Under the pieces are notes generated by a model. That model worked only from the letters and a program-made list of their open reading frames with translations. It was not told where the DNA came from and did no database searches. This document shows positions 1-8,465 of a DNA stretch of 64,000 nucleotides, in pieces. How positions within the stretch are numbered: position 1 is the first letter of the stretch; each line of letters starts with the position of its first letter. The position numbers and the translations under genes are program-made. Location: positions 434,001 through 498,000 of the forward strand of contig NZ_FTMO01000001.1 of assembly GCF_900156025.1 (NCBI RefSeq), read 5' to 3'. This DNA is from Allobosea sp. TND4EK4. GTDB taxonomy: Bacteria > Pseudomonadota > Alphaproteobacteria > Rhizobiales > Beijerinckiaceae.

Positions 1-389
1 TGCGTGTTGCCGAGCTGCAGCGCGATCTCGATGCGTGGATATCGGCGGCGGAAGCGCGCCAGGCGGGCCGGCAGCCAGTAATTGGCGATGGTCTGGCTCG
101 CCTGGACCACGACCTCACCCCGATCGAAGCTGCCGAATTCGGTCAACGCGGCTTCGGCGCGCCGAGCCTCCGCGATGACGGCTTTGGCGAGCGGCAGGAA
201 CTGACGCCCGGGCGCCGACAGCACCATGCCGCGGCCCACACGGTCGAACAGGGCGACCCGGTAGCGCGCTTCCAGTGCGCGCACTGCAGCGCTGACGGCC
301 GAAGGCGACAGATGCAGGGCCTCGGCAGCTCGGGTGAGGTGCTCCCGCTCGGCGACGGCAACGAAAATAGTCAGCTGCTCGAGCGTCAC
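1..389 (-). CDS. LysR-family transcriptional regulator (3' part outside window)
   Basis: About 129 N-terminal residues are visible; the C-terminus lies beyond the left edge. The start reads VTLEQLTIFVAVAE, followed by the LysR winged helix-turn-helix (LTRAAEALHLSPSAVSAAVRALE) and the beginning of the effector-binding domain. A GTG at 389 was chosen because it fits the usual LysR N-terminus; an in-frame GTG at 422 would add 11 residues. It is divergent from the YeiH-type transporter gene, the same arrangement as E. coli yeiE/yeiH, so it probably controls that gene. The inducer cannot be told from sequence. Confidence 0.88.
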   Translation of the reverse strand, partial: MTLEQLTIFVAVAEREHLTRAAEALHLSPSAVSAAVRALEARYRVALFDRVGRGMVLSAPGRQFLPLAKAVIAEARRAEAALTEFGSFDRGEVVVQASQTIANYWLPARLARFRRRYPRIEIALQLGNT

Positions 390-488
390 GGAATCATTCG
401 CCTTTACCGCATAGATCGTCACTTATTATGCGATGGAAACGGACGTTCCAGAAGAATATTCTTTCGCCGACTTTTTCAGAGACCTGAC

Positions 489-1502
489 ATGCCATCACTC
501 CCCGCGTTATCTCGCAACCTCCCCGGCCTCGCTGCGGCCATCGCGGTCACCCTCGCGGCCTTTGCGGTCGAGCGGCTGGAACTGGCCGCCTTCGGCTACC
601 CTTGGGTCGATGCGCTGGTGGTTGCGATCCTTCTCGGCGTTGGCGTGCACTCGCTGTTCGGCATGCCGAAAGCGGCAGCGCCCGGCATCAAGTTCGCGTC
701 GAAAACCTTGCTGGAGATCGCCATCGTTCTGCTGGGAGCCTCGATCAGCTTCGCGACGATCGCTCATTCGGGGCTGTTCATGGTCGGCAGCGTCGTCGTG
801 ATCGTTTTCCTCTCGCTGATCGCCAGCTATGGCATTGCCCGGCTGCTCGGGCTGCCGAGCCATCTGGCGACTCTCGTCGCCTGCGGCAACTCGATCTGCG
901 GCAATTCGGCCATCGTCGCCACGGCGCCGGTGATCGGGGCGAAGGCCGACGATGTCGCCGCCGCGATTTCCTTCACCGCCGCGCTGGGTATCCTCGTGGT
1001 GCTGCTGCTGCCCTCTCTGGTGCCGCTGATCGGCCTCAGCGACTGGCAATATGGCGTGCTCGCCGGCATGACCGTCTATGCCGTGCCGCAGGTGCTGGCG
1101 GCGACGGTTCCCGTCAGCGCCGCCAGCACGCAGATCGGCACCATCGTCAAGCTGCTGCGCGTGCTGATGCTGGGCCCGGTGGTGCTGCTGCTCGGCCTGA
1201 TCAGCGGGCGGCAGGGCGGCGCCAGGCCGAAGCTCTCAAGCCTCGTGCCCTGGTTCATCATCGGCTTCCTCGGGATGATGATCCTGCGCTCGCTCGGCCT
1301 GATCCCGGCAGAGGCGCTGAAGCCGATCGCGACGGCGGCCTCCGTGCTGACGATCATCTCGATGGCGGCGCTCGGGCTTTCGGTCAATCTGCGCACGGTG
1401 CTGGCGGCCGGCGGGCGCGTACTGCTGGCCGGCGCGCTCTCGATCGCCGTTTTGGGCGGCCTCGCCGCGATCGTGCTGGCGCTTTCGCCGGCCGTGCCCT
1501 GA
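489..1502 (+). CDS. yeiH: YeiH/UPF0324-family membrane protein, putative sulfate/sulfonate-type exporter
   Basis: A 337-residue, very hydrophobic protein with roughly ten membrane segments and the family-typical stretches FASKTLLEIAIVLLGA and ACGNSICGNSAIVA. Family members are called putative sulfate exporters, but transport function is weakly established. The ATG at 489 was chosen over longer in-frame extensions because the upstream residues are not hydrophobic and would overlap the LysR gene. It sits about 100 bp from the divergent LysR gene, which probably regulates it. It ends 8 bp before the convergent MerR-type gene. Confidence 0.85.
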   Translation: MPSLPALSRNLPGLAAAIAVTLAAFAVERLELAAFGYPWVDALVVAILLGVGVHSLFGMPKAAAPGIKFASKTLLEIAIVLLGASISFATIAHSGLFMVGSVVVIVFLSLIASYGIARLLGLPSHLATLVACGNSICGNSAIVATAPVIGAKADDVAAAISFTAALGILVVLLLPSLVPLIGLSDWQYGVLAGMTVYAVPQVLAATVPVSAASTQIGTIVKLLRVLMLGPVVLLLGLISGRQGGARPKLSSLVPWFIIGFLGMMILRSLGLIPAEALKPIATAASVLTIISMAALGLSVNLRTVLAAGGRVLLAGALSIAVLGGLAAIVLALSPAVP

Positions 1503-1510
1503 GGCGCTTC

Positions 1511-1960
1511 TCAGGCTTCCCCCTGCCCTCGGCTTCCGGCCGGCACCCGACGGGACGTTCGGGCAGTCTCGCGCCGCACAGCCGCATCGAGCAGCCGGCG
1601 AAACGTCGGACACTCCAGATGGGACGGGGCCGGACAGTCCGCGACATGCCGCAGCGTGTCGCGCAAGGCCGTCAGTTCCCCGATCTGCTGCTCGATCTCG
1701 TCGGCCTTCTGGCGGATCAGCGGACGCGAGAGCGCCGGTACGCCATCCGAGCCGAACATCCCGGCGATGTCGTCGAGCGAGAAACCGGCCATCCGCCCTA
1801 ACGCGATCAGCTTGAGCTGCAGCAGGACTCGGGGCTCGAATTGCCGGCGCAGGCCATGCCGGGATACCGAGGCGATCAGGCCGATCTCCTCATAATAGCG
1901 CAGCGCGGAAGGCCTGATCCCGGTCGCAGCAGCGACCTCGCCAATATCCAGTCGTTTCAC
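1511..1960 (-). CDS. MerR-family transcriptional regulator
   Basis: A 149-residue protein from a GTG start at 1960. The N-terminus (LDIGEVAAATGIRPSALRYYEEIGLI) is a canonical MerR DNA-binding domain, followed by a dimerisation helix around residues 80-106. The C-terminal part has only two cysteines, C109 and C117 (CPAPSHLEC), not the four-cysteine CX2CXCX5C cluster of SoxR. It is divergent from an MFS exporter gene; the shared intergenic region carries a MerR-type promoter with a dyad that resembles a SoxR box. It probably activates the exporter and controls itself. The signal sensed is unknown. An upstream in-frame extension to 2047 exists but would run through the promoter. Confidence 0.85.
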   Translation of the reverse strand: MKRLDIGEVAAATGIRPSALRYYEEIGLIASVSRHGLRRQFEPRVLLQLKLIALGRMAGFSLDDIAGMFGSDGVPALSRPLIRQKADEIEQQIGELTALRDTLRHVADCPAPSHLECPTFRRLLDAAVRRETARTSRRVPAGSRGQGEA

Positions 1961-1962
1961 GC

Positions 1963-1993
1963 TTGACCTCAAGTTGACTTGAATTCGTAGCCT
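1963..1993 (+). promoter_or_regulatory. MerR-type promoter and operator for the MFS gene
   Basis: A -35-like TTGACC (1963-1968) and a weak -10-like TAGCCT (1988-1993) are separated by 19 bp, the overlong spacer typical of MerR-controlled promoters. The spacer holds the perfect dyad TCAAGT-TG-ACTTGA (1969-1982). The 18-mer CCTCAAGTTGACTTGAAT (1967-1984) closely resembles the known SoxR box. It begins 7 nt upstream of the MerR-gene start codon, so autoregulation is likely. The element is seen directly; its function is inferred. Confidence 0.65.
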
Positions 1994-2028
1994 GCTCCCG
2001 AACCAATCTTCCGGCAAGGGGCAAGCTG

Positions 2029-3258
2029 ATGAAAACCACTCCGACAAACCGTTCCGACACGCGGCAGCGGAGCGTCACGGCGACTCTCACGCTCTCCATG
2101 CTGCTGGCCTCTCTCGGCACCAGCATCGCCAACATCGCTCTGCCCACTCTGGCGAGGACCTTCTCCGTCCCCTTGGAGCAGGTTCGATGGGTGGTGGTCG
2201 CCTATCTTACGGGCTTGACGATATCGACCCTGCTCGCCGGACAGCTCGGGGACAGGCTTGGCCTGAAGCGCGTCCTGGTCGCCGGCCTGATCCTGTTCGG
2301 CTGCGCCTCGTTGACATGCGGACTGGCCAGCGATTTTCGGATCCTGGTCTGCGCCAGAGCTGCGCAAGGCGTCGGGGCCGCGTGCCTGATGACGCTTTCC
2401 ATGGCGCTGATGCGGGAGACGGCCGGAGAGACGCGGCTTGGACGCGCGATGGGTCTGCTCGGCACCGTTTCGGCGCTGGGGACCGCCCTCGGCCCGTCGC
2501 TCGGCGGGCTGGTGATCGCGACGACCGGCTGGCGCGGCGTTTTTATCGTCCTGGTGCCTCTGACGGTCGCGGCATCGATCTTCGCCATCGTGGCGCTGCC
2601 GGCGGACCGACCACGAGATCGGATCGCTTCCGTGCCGTTGAAGACGGTGCTGAACGCTCGGCTGATGCCGAACCTCATCGTCAATGTGCTGGTCGCGGCT
2701 GTCATGATGACGACACTGGTCGTCGGGCCTTTCCATCTGGGATTGGGTATCGGCCTCACCGACCTTCAGACGGGGCTGGTCATGACCGTGGGCCCTCTGA
2801 TTTCGATCGTGACCGGCGTTCCTTCGGGCCGGCTGGTCGATGCCCACGGCGCGAGACCCGCGCTCTTATCGGGACTCGCCATGCTGGCAGCCGGGACACT
2901 CCTGCTTGCTCTGGCCGCCATCGTCGGGAATGTCGCGGGCTATATCCTGGCCATCGCGGTCCTCACGCCGGGCTATCAGCTCTTCCAGTCCGCCAACAAC
3001 ATGATGACGCTGGCCAATGTCGCCCAAGAACGACGTGGCACGGTTTCCGGCCTTCTCGGCCTGTCGCGAAACATCGGGCTGATCGTCGGGGCCTCGATGA
3101 TGGCGGCCCTCTTTGCCTTCAGCTCCGGAGCGGCCGATCCTTCTCTGGCATCTCCCGCGGCGATCCGACTGGGAACGGCAGCGACCTTCGCGTCAGCAGG
3201 AGGGCTGATGATCGTTGCGCTGGCGACGGTTCTGGCAGCGGGGCTGCGGCGCCGCTGA
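2029..3258 (+). CDS. MFS transporter, drug-efflux type
   Basis: A 409-residue inner-membrane protein with about 12 hydrophobic segments. The N-terminal LGTSIANIALPTL resembles the DHA2-like first-helix motif; GDRLGLKR is the loop 2-3 motif A, and LGTALGPSLGG is the antiporter motif C in helix 5. These point to proton-coupled export of drugs or small organic molecules. It is shorter than typical 14-helix DHA2 pumps. The ATG at 2029 is preceded by an AAGGGG ribosome binding site. Expression is probably activated by the divergent MerR protein. The gene ends just before a bidirectional terminator. Confidence 0.85.
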   Translation: MKTTPTNRSDTRQRSVTATLTLSMLLASLGTSIANIALPTLARTFSVPLEQVRWVVVAYLTGLTISTLLAGQLGDRLGLKRVLVAGLILFGCASLTCGLASDFRILVCARAAQGVGAACLMTLSMALMRETAGETRLGRAMGLLGTVSALGTALGPSLGGLVIATTGWRGVFIVLVPLTVAASIFAIVALPADRPRDRIASVPLKTVLNARLMPNLIVNVLVAAVMMTTLVVGPFHLGLGIGLTDLQTGLVMTVGPLISIVTGVPSGRLVDAHGARPALLSGLAMLAAGTLLLALAAIVGNVAGYILAIAVLTPGYQLFQSANNMMTLANVAQERRGTVSGLLGLSRNIGLIVGASMMAALFAFSSGAADPSLASPAAIRLGTAATFASAGGLMIVALATVLAAGLRRR

Positions 3259-3289
3259 CCTGGGCTTTGGAGAGACCCGCATGTCACAG

Positions 3290-3315
3290 AAAAGCCCGCC
3301 GGTTGGCGGGCTTTT
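3290..3315. terminator. Bidirectional rho-independent terminator
   Basis: A perfect 11-bp stem, AAAAGCCCGCC paired with GGCGGGCTTTT around a GGTT loop, with U-runs possible on both strands. It separates the convergent MFS gene and L,D-transpeptidase gene. Confidence 0.9.
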
Positions 3316-3335
3316 CAAGCAAGCTGGAGGGACCG

Positions 3336-4580
3336 TCAGATGTCGTTCTGACCTTCCAGCGCCGCGACGGGAGCCGGGCCGAGGCCGTCCTTGTTGTAGA
3401 TGTCGTCGCGGAACTGCACGCCGCCATCCGGCGTCGCCCAAGCGGTGATATAGACCCAATAGCAGGGCACCGGATCGGCGATGCGGGCGTTGATGCGCTG
3501 GCCGGAGGCGATGGTCTCGTCGATCTTGGCGCGGTCCCAGCCGGGGGTGTTCTTGAGCAGCCAGGCGACATAGTCGCGCACGTTCTGCACGCGCATGCAG
3601 CCCGAGGAGACGAAGCGGTAATCGTCGCCGAAAATGCCCTTGGACGGCGTGTCATGCATGTAGACGCCGTGCGGGCTGGGAATGTTGATGCGCACGAAGC
3701 CGAGCGAATTGAACTCCCCGCCCGGATCCTGCCGGAAGGTGTAGTGCGTCGCCTCGTCCGAGTTCCAGTTCACCTGCGAGGGCGGGATCTCGGTGCCGCT
3801 CCCGTTGATGATACGGATCTTGTTCTCGGTGAGATAAGTCGGCTCCTTGCGCATCTTGGGGATCAGATCCTTGCGGATGATCGATGCGGGCACCGTCCAG
3901 GTCGGATTGAAGTTGACCTCCGGAATCTTGGTCTGCAGCAACGGCGACTGGCGATCGATCTTGCCGACGCCGGCGGCATGGCGGGTCGCGACATGGCCGT
4001 TCTCGACCGTCTCGACCATCGCGGCGGGAATGTTGGCGACGACGTAGCGGCTGCCGAGATTGCCGGACCAGGTGCGCAGGCGCACGAGATTGGTTTCGAG
4101 CTGGCGGATGCGGCGGTCGATCGGCACGTTGAGAGCGATGATCGTGGCGCGGTTGATCGCACCGGTCGTGGACAGGCCGACGCGGGCTTGGAACTGGCGC
4201 ACCGCGGCTTCGACATAGGAGTCGTAGACGTTGCTCTCGCCGGCGTTCTGGTGGAGGTCGCCGGTGATCGACAGGCGCTGGCGCAGCGCAACCACGCCGG
4301 GCCCCTTGGCGCCGAGGCTCATGCGATCGGGCAGCTGCACCGGCTGCCAGCCACCGCGGGCGGCGAGGTCGCGATAGGCGACAATGGCCTGCTCGGTGGC
4401 CTGCAGCGATTCGGGAGAGAGCATCGGCGTGTGCGAACGCAGCACTGCATTGCGCGGGCCGGCGTCGTAGTTCTGGCGCCACTCGGCCTGTTGCGCCAGC
4501 GCCGGGGCCGCTGCGGCCGTCGCAGCGCCCGACAACAGGGCCAGCACGGTTTCGCGACGGGTCAGGCTCAAATGCGACAT
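3336..4580 (-). CDS. L,D-transpeptidase (YcbB/LdtD-like) with peptidoglycan-binding domain
   Basis: A 414-residue periplasmic enzyme forming 3-3 peptidoglycan crosslinks or anchoring envelope proteins. The N-terminus (LTRRETVLALLSG, then APALAQ) looks like a twin-arginine signal. A peptidoglycan-binding-like region lies at about residues 93-151, and the YkuD catalytic domain follows with His309 (VYMHDTPSK) and the nucleophile Cys328 in SSGCMRVQN. The ATG at 4580 has a strong purine-rich ribosome binding site; the longer reading to 4685 would cross a terminator. It lies downstream of ldtR on the same strand, fitting the known LdtR-L,D-transpeptidase regulon. Confidence 0.92.
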   Translation of the reverse strand: MSHLSLTRRETVLALLSGAATAAAAPALAQQAEWRQNYDAGPRNAVLRSHTPMLSPESLQATEQAIVAYRDLAARGGWQPVQLPDRMSLGAKGPGVVALRQRLSITGDLHQNAGESNVYDSYVEAAVRQFQARVGLSTTGAINRATIIALNVPIDRRIRQLETNLVRLRTWSGNLGSRYVVANIPAAMVETVENGHVATRHAAGVGKIDRQSPLLQTKIPEVNFNPTWTVPASIIRKDLIPKMRKEPTYLTENKIRIINGSGTEIPPSQVNWNSDEATHYTFRQDPGGEFNSLGFVRINIPSPHGVYMHDTPSKGIFGDDYRFVSSGCMRVQNVRDYVAWLLKNTPGWDRAKIDETIASGQRINARIADPVPCYWVYITAWATPDGGVQFRDDIYNKDGLGPAPVAALEGQNDI

Positions 4581-4603
4581 CTCTTCCCTCTTCCCATTCT
4601 CTG

Positions 4604-4619
4604 CATGCGCGGCCGCATG
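4604..4619. promoter_or_regulatory. Dyad in the L,D-transpeptidase leader
   Basis: CATGCG-CGGC-CGCATG is a perfect 6-bp inverted repeat, about 24 nt upstream of the L,D-transpeptidase start and abutting the terminator-like hairpin. It could be a regulator-binding site, for example for LdtR, or part of an RNA structure. Only the symmetry is seen. Confidence 0.35.
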
Positions 4620-4644
4620 AAAAAGCCGCCGGCAGAGCGGCGGC
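4619..4644 (-). terminator. Rho-independent terminator or attenuator between ldtR and the L,D-transpeptidase gene
   Basis: On the minus strand GCCGCCG-CTCTGC-CGGCGGC is followed by TTTTT, a textbook intrinsic terminator. It lies about 190 nt after the ldtR stop and only 39 nt before the L,D-transpeptidase start. It may end the ldtR transcript, or attenuate transcription into the downstream gene. Confidence 0.75.
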
Positions 4645-4836
4645 GCTGAGACAGCGGCCCCGTGCCGGGGACGGTGTCCTAGCACGGTTAAGGAGGCGTG
4701 ATCAGCGCGGCAATTTTAGGGCATGAGCGGTTTTTGAGTAAGGCATGGCAGCCTTGCCACAGTCCCGCCAGGCATCGCGCGGTCGGGATTGGGCCCGACC
4801 GCGCTCAGGCAGGAAATATCTCGAAATGGCGGTCTT

Positions 4837-5349
4837 TCAGAGCTTGTAGCGGATCTGGTCGGTCCAGAAGCGCTCGAGGCGGAGCAGAGCGTTGTTCATC
4901 CGCTCGAAGTCGTCGGCCGCGATGCCTCCGATCTGCTCGACCGTGCGGACATGCTTGTCGTACACGCCCTTCACGATATCGTGCACTTCGGTGCCCTTCT
5001 CGGTCAGGCTGATGCGGACCGAGCGACGGTCGATGCGCGAGCGGGCATGGTGGAGGTAGCCGAGCTCGACCAGCTTCTTGACGTTGTAGGAGACGTTGGA
5101 GCCGAGATAGTAGCCGCGGGTGCGCAGCTCGCTGGCCGACAGCTCCGAGTCGCCGATATTGTAGAGCAGCAGCGCCTGGACGCTGTTGACGTCGTCGCGG
5201 CCGCGCCGCTCGAACTCGTCCTTGATCACGTCGAGCAGGCGGCGGTGCAGCCGCTCCACCAGCGTGAGGGACTCAAGATAAAGAGGCTTCACGCTGAGTT
5301 CGGCCTCGTTGTTCTTGACGACTTCCGAAGTCTTGACGCTAGCTTTCAT
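4837..5349 (-). CDS. ldtR: MarR-family regulator LdtR
   Basis: A 170-residue winged-helix protein. The region from about residue 25 to 150 has the MarR pattern (SVQALLLYNIGDSELSASEL, recognition helix near GYYLGSNVSYNVKKLVELGYL, wing with RSRIDRRSVRISLTEKG). It matches the LdtR subgroup conserved in Rhizobiales, where the regulator controls an L,D-transpeptidase and affects osmotic tolerance and cell shape. The L,D-transpeptidase gene follows on the same strand. The assignment rests on remembered similarity to LdtR plus this neighbourhood. Confidence 0.87.
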   Translation of the reverse strand: MKASVKTSEVVKNNEAELSVKPLYLESLTLVERLHRRLLDVIKDEFERRGRDDVNSVQALLLYNIGDSELSASELRTRGYYLGSNVSYNVKKLVELGYLHHARSRIDRRSVRISLTEKGTEVHDIVKGVYDKHVRTVEQIGGIAADDFERMNNALLRLERFWTDQIRYKL

Positions 5350-5471
5350 CGTACATCCTGCCTGTCTGACGCCTGTTTCCCGTCGGCCAGGATTGTTTCC
5401 CCGGTCCGCTTCTGAAAAACACCATAAGGCTGCCCGGATGAAAACGAGTTTAAATATCAGGATGAATCAGG

Positions 5472-5493
5472 GATTTACCCCTTTGGGTGAATC
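5472..5493. promoter_or_regulatory. Candidate operator upstream of ldtR
   Basis: GATTTACCC-CTTT-GGGTGAATC is a 9-bp inverted repeat with one mismatch, about 123 bp upstream of ldtR in a locally AT-rich stretch. The rest of 5350-5635 shows no gene. The site may bind LdtR or another regulator; only the dyad is observed. Confidence 0.35.
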
Positions 5494-5635
5494 GTCGGTG
5501 AAGCCGGAAAGGCTTAAGCTAAAGCGATTCTTACCAAGACTCGGGGCAATAGAGCCGCTCCGGCGACCGTCGAGGCACGACGCGCACTATGCTGGCATCG
5601 CCCGACAGCGTGCCCGCCCGAAGGCTTCGGCAGCC

Positions 5636-6064
5636 CTACTCGGCCTCGCTCTCCGCGGCCCAGGTCACCAGGAAGTAGAGCGCGATCAGCCCGATGTAGA
5701 ATGCGACGAGCCAGGGTGTCAGCGGGATGATGCGCGGGAAGAAGAAGCTCAGCAGCAACTGGCTGAGTGTCGCCAGCAGCCAAAGAACGCCACCCCAGGT
5801 CGACGTCAGCCAGAGGCCGACCGCCGCGACGAGGTCGATCACCGCGAAATAGACGATGATCGCCTGGTAGGTCAGCAACCTTGCCTCGAAGGGCGGCTGC
5901 GCCTGGCTGCCGACGCCGAAGATGACGGCCCAGGCCAGCAGCCCCTTCGCCAGCCAGAACACCGAGAGCAGCCGCAGGAACCAGACAAGTCCCGAGCGCC
6001 AGCGCGTGACAACCTTGGTGCCGCCCTCGCCCGAGCCCGCGCCGCGCAAGGCCTCGCCGTCCAT
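5636..6064 (-). CDS. DUF6163-like integral membrane protein
   Basis: A 142-residue protein with four predicted membrane segments, the first starting near LVWFLRLLSVFWLAKGLLAW and the last near WLVAFYIGLIALYFLVTW, and an acidic C-terminus (ESEAE). It resembles the uncharacterised DUF6163 family, which I recall near ldtR in Rhizobiales. The ATG at 6064 was preferred; a TTG four codons upstream (6076) is also possible. The start lies 14 bp after the stop of the acyl-CoA hydrolase gene on the same strand, so the two are probably cotranscribed. Function unknown. Confidence 0.75.
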   Translation of the reverse strand: MDGEALRGAGSGEGGTKVVTRWRSGLVWFLRLLSVFWLAKGLLAWAVIFGVGSQAQPPFEARLLTYQAIIVYFAVIDLVAAVGLWLTSTWGGVLWLLATLSQLLLSFFFPRIIPLTPWLVAFYIGLIALYFLVTWAAESEAE

Positions 6065-6078
6065 TCCCAACCCCAAGC

Positions 6079-7134
6079 TCAGGCTCCCAGCTTCAGTTCG
6101 TCGGGCCCGAGCGGGGCAAAGTAGGCTTCGATTGCGGAGGGCTCGACTTCGGCCAGGGTTCCGGGTCGCCAGCGCGGTGCCTGGTCCTTGTCGACGACCA
6201 CGGCGCGGACGCCCTCGTAGAAATCGTGCCCGTGGGCGATGCGAGAGACGATGCGGAATTCGGTGCGCATCGCCTCGGCGAAATCGAGATCGACCCCGCG
6301 GCGCATCTGCTCATGGGCGATGGCGACGCTGGTCGGCGATTTGGTGGCGATGGTCTGCAAGGTCTTCCCGGCGAAGGCATCTCCCCTGTCCGCTTCCGCT
6401 TGAAGACGCGCGATGATCCCGGACAGCTCGGCAAGGCCGAAGCAGCGTTCGATCGTGGCGCGCGCGCCCTCGAGGGGCCCCGGCCCGCGCTGCAGGGTAA
6501 AGCCGGCGAGGATATCGTCGATCGAACTGCGCCCGGTCAGGGCGTCGGCGAGTTCCGCCATCCGGTCGCTCGCAACACCATGGGTCGCGAGGCCGACGCT
6601 GGCCGCATCGGCCGCACCGATCCGCTCGCCGGTCAACGCGAGGAATGTGCCGAAGGCGCCCGGCAGGCGCGGAAGCGCATAGGTCGCCCCGACATCGGGG
6701 AAGAAGCCTATGCCGACTTCCGGCATGGCGAAGAGATAGCGATCTCCGGCGATGCGGTGGCTGCCATGGACGGACAGGCCGACGCCGCCGCCCATGACGA
6801 TGCCGTCGATCAGCGAGATGTAGGGCTTGGGATAGGTCTTGATGCGGTGGTTGAGGATGTATTCCTCGGCCCAGAAGGCGAGCATGTCGTCATGCGCGCC
6901 GGCCTTGCCGCGATCATGCAGCCAGCGGATGTCGCCGCCGGCGCAGAAGGCCTTCGCGCTCGTGCTGATGACGACGACCCGGGTGACCTGGGGGTCGTTC
7001 TCCCAGGCATCGAGCGCGCGTGCCAGTTCGCGCACCATGCCAAGGCTCAACGCGTTGAGCGCCTTGGGCCGGTCGAGCACGACGACGCCCGCGGCGCCGC
7101 GGATCTCGCAGATGATCTCGTGCTCCTGCGCCAT
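6079..7134 (-). CDS. 3-hydroxyisobutyryl-CoA hydrolase (enoyl-CoA hydratase/isomerase superfamily)
   Basis: A 351-residue crotonase-fold protein. AFCAGGDIRWLHD forms part of the CoA/oxyanion site, GIVMGGGVGLSVHGSHRIA the second oxyanion element, and FAMPEVGIGFFPDVGATY carries the Glu and Asp typical of 3-hydroxyisobutyryl-CoA hydrolases rather than hydratases; the C-terminal KSPTSV helix is also typical. It would hydrolyse 3-hydroxyisobutyryl-CoA in valine breakdown. The length fits HIBCH (about 350), longer than simple hydratases (about 260). No other valine-degradation gene is nearby. The gene is divergent from hemB. Confidence 0.87.
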   Translation of the reverse strand: MAQEHEIICEIRGAAGVVVLDRPKALNALSLGMVRELARALDAWENDPQVTRVVVISTSAKAFCAGGDIRWLHDRGKAGAHDDMLAFWAEEYILNHRIKTYPKPYISLIDGIVMGGGVGLSVHGSHRIAGDRYLFAMPEVGIGFFPDVGATYALPRLPGAFGTFLALTGERIGAADAASVGLATHGVASDRMAELADALTGRSSIDDILAGFTLQRGPGPLEGARATIERCFGLAELSGIIARLQAEADRGDAFAGKTLQTIATKSPTSVAIAHEQMRRGVDLDFAEAMRTEFRIVSRIAHGHDFYEGVRAVVVDKDQAPRWRPGTLAEVEPSAIEAYFAPLGPDELKLGA

Positions 7135-7255
7135 GCGCTCGCTCCCGGCTGGATGGGCCTGCGGTTCTGGAAGGCGGCCCGCCGGATGTCAACGCGAGCG
7201 GGCGCGCTTCGAGATGAGGCCGCCCGCACGGCGAGGTTGCGACCAACTGACGTGT

Positions 7256-7272
7256 TTTGGAATTGTTCCGAT
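7256..7272. promoter_or_regulatory. Candidate Irr box (iron control element) upstream of hemB
   Basis: TTTGGAATTGTTCCGAT lies 75 bp upstream of hemB. Compared with the rhizobial Irr/ICE consensus TTTAGAA-N3-TTCTAAA it matches 11 of 14 defined bases and has the dyad GGAA-TTG-TTCC. Irr control of hemB is known in Bradyrhizobium, so the position makes sense. The match is imperfect and untested. Confidence 0.45.
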
Positions 7273-7307
7273 GTGATATGACGTCTTCGCCGACTTCGCC
7301 CGCATGA

Positions 7308-8402
<1,095 letters not shown>

Positions 8403-8465
8403 TCTCGCAGATCGTCGCGCCCCCGCTCGGACAGGATCGCGACGACCGTTCCGGTCGCCGGACCT

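Noticed and set aside
2187-4649. An 820-codon open frame on the plus strand across the MFS and L,D-transpeptidase genes
   Set aside because: It runs out of frame through the MFS gene and antisense to the L,D-transpeptidase, is Arg/Asp/Gly-rich low-complexity and has no family signature; a GC-rich shadow frame.
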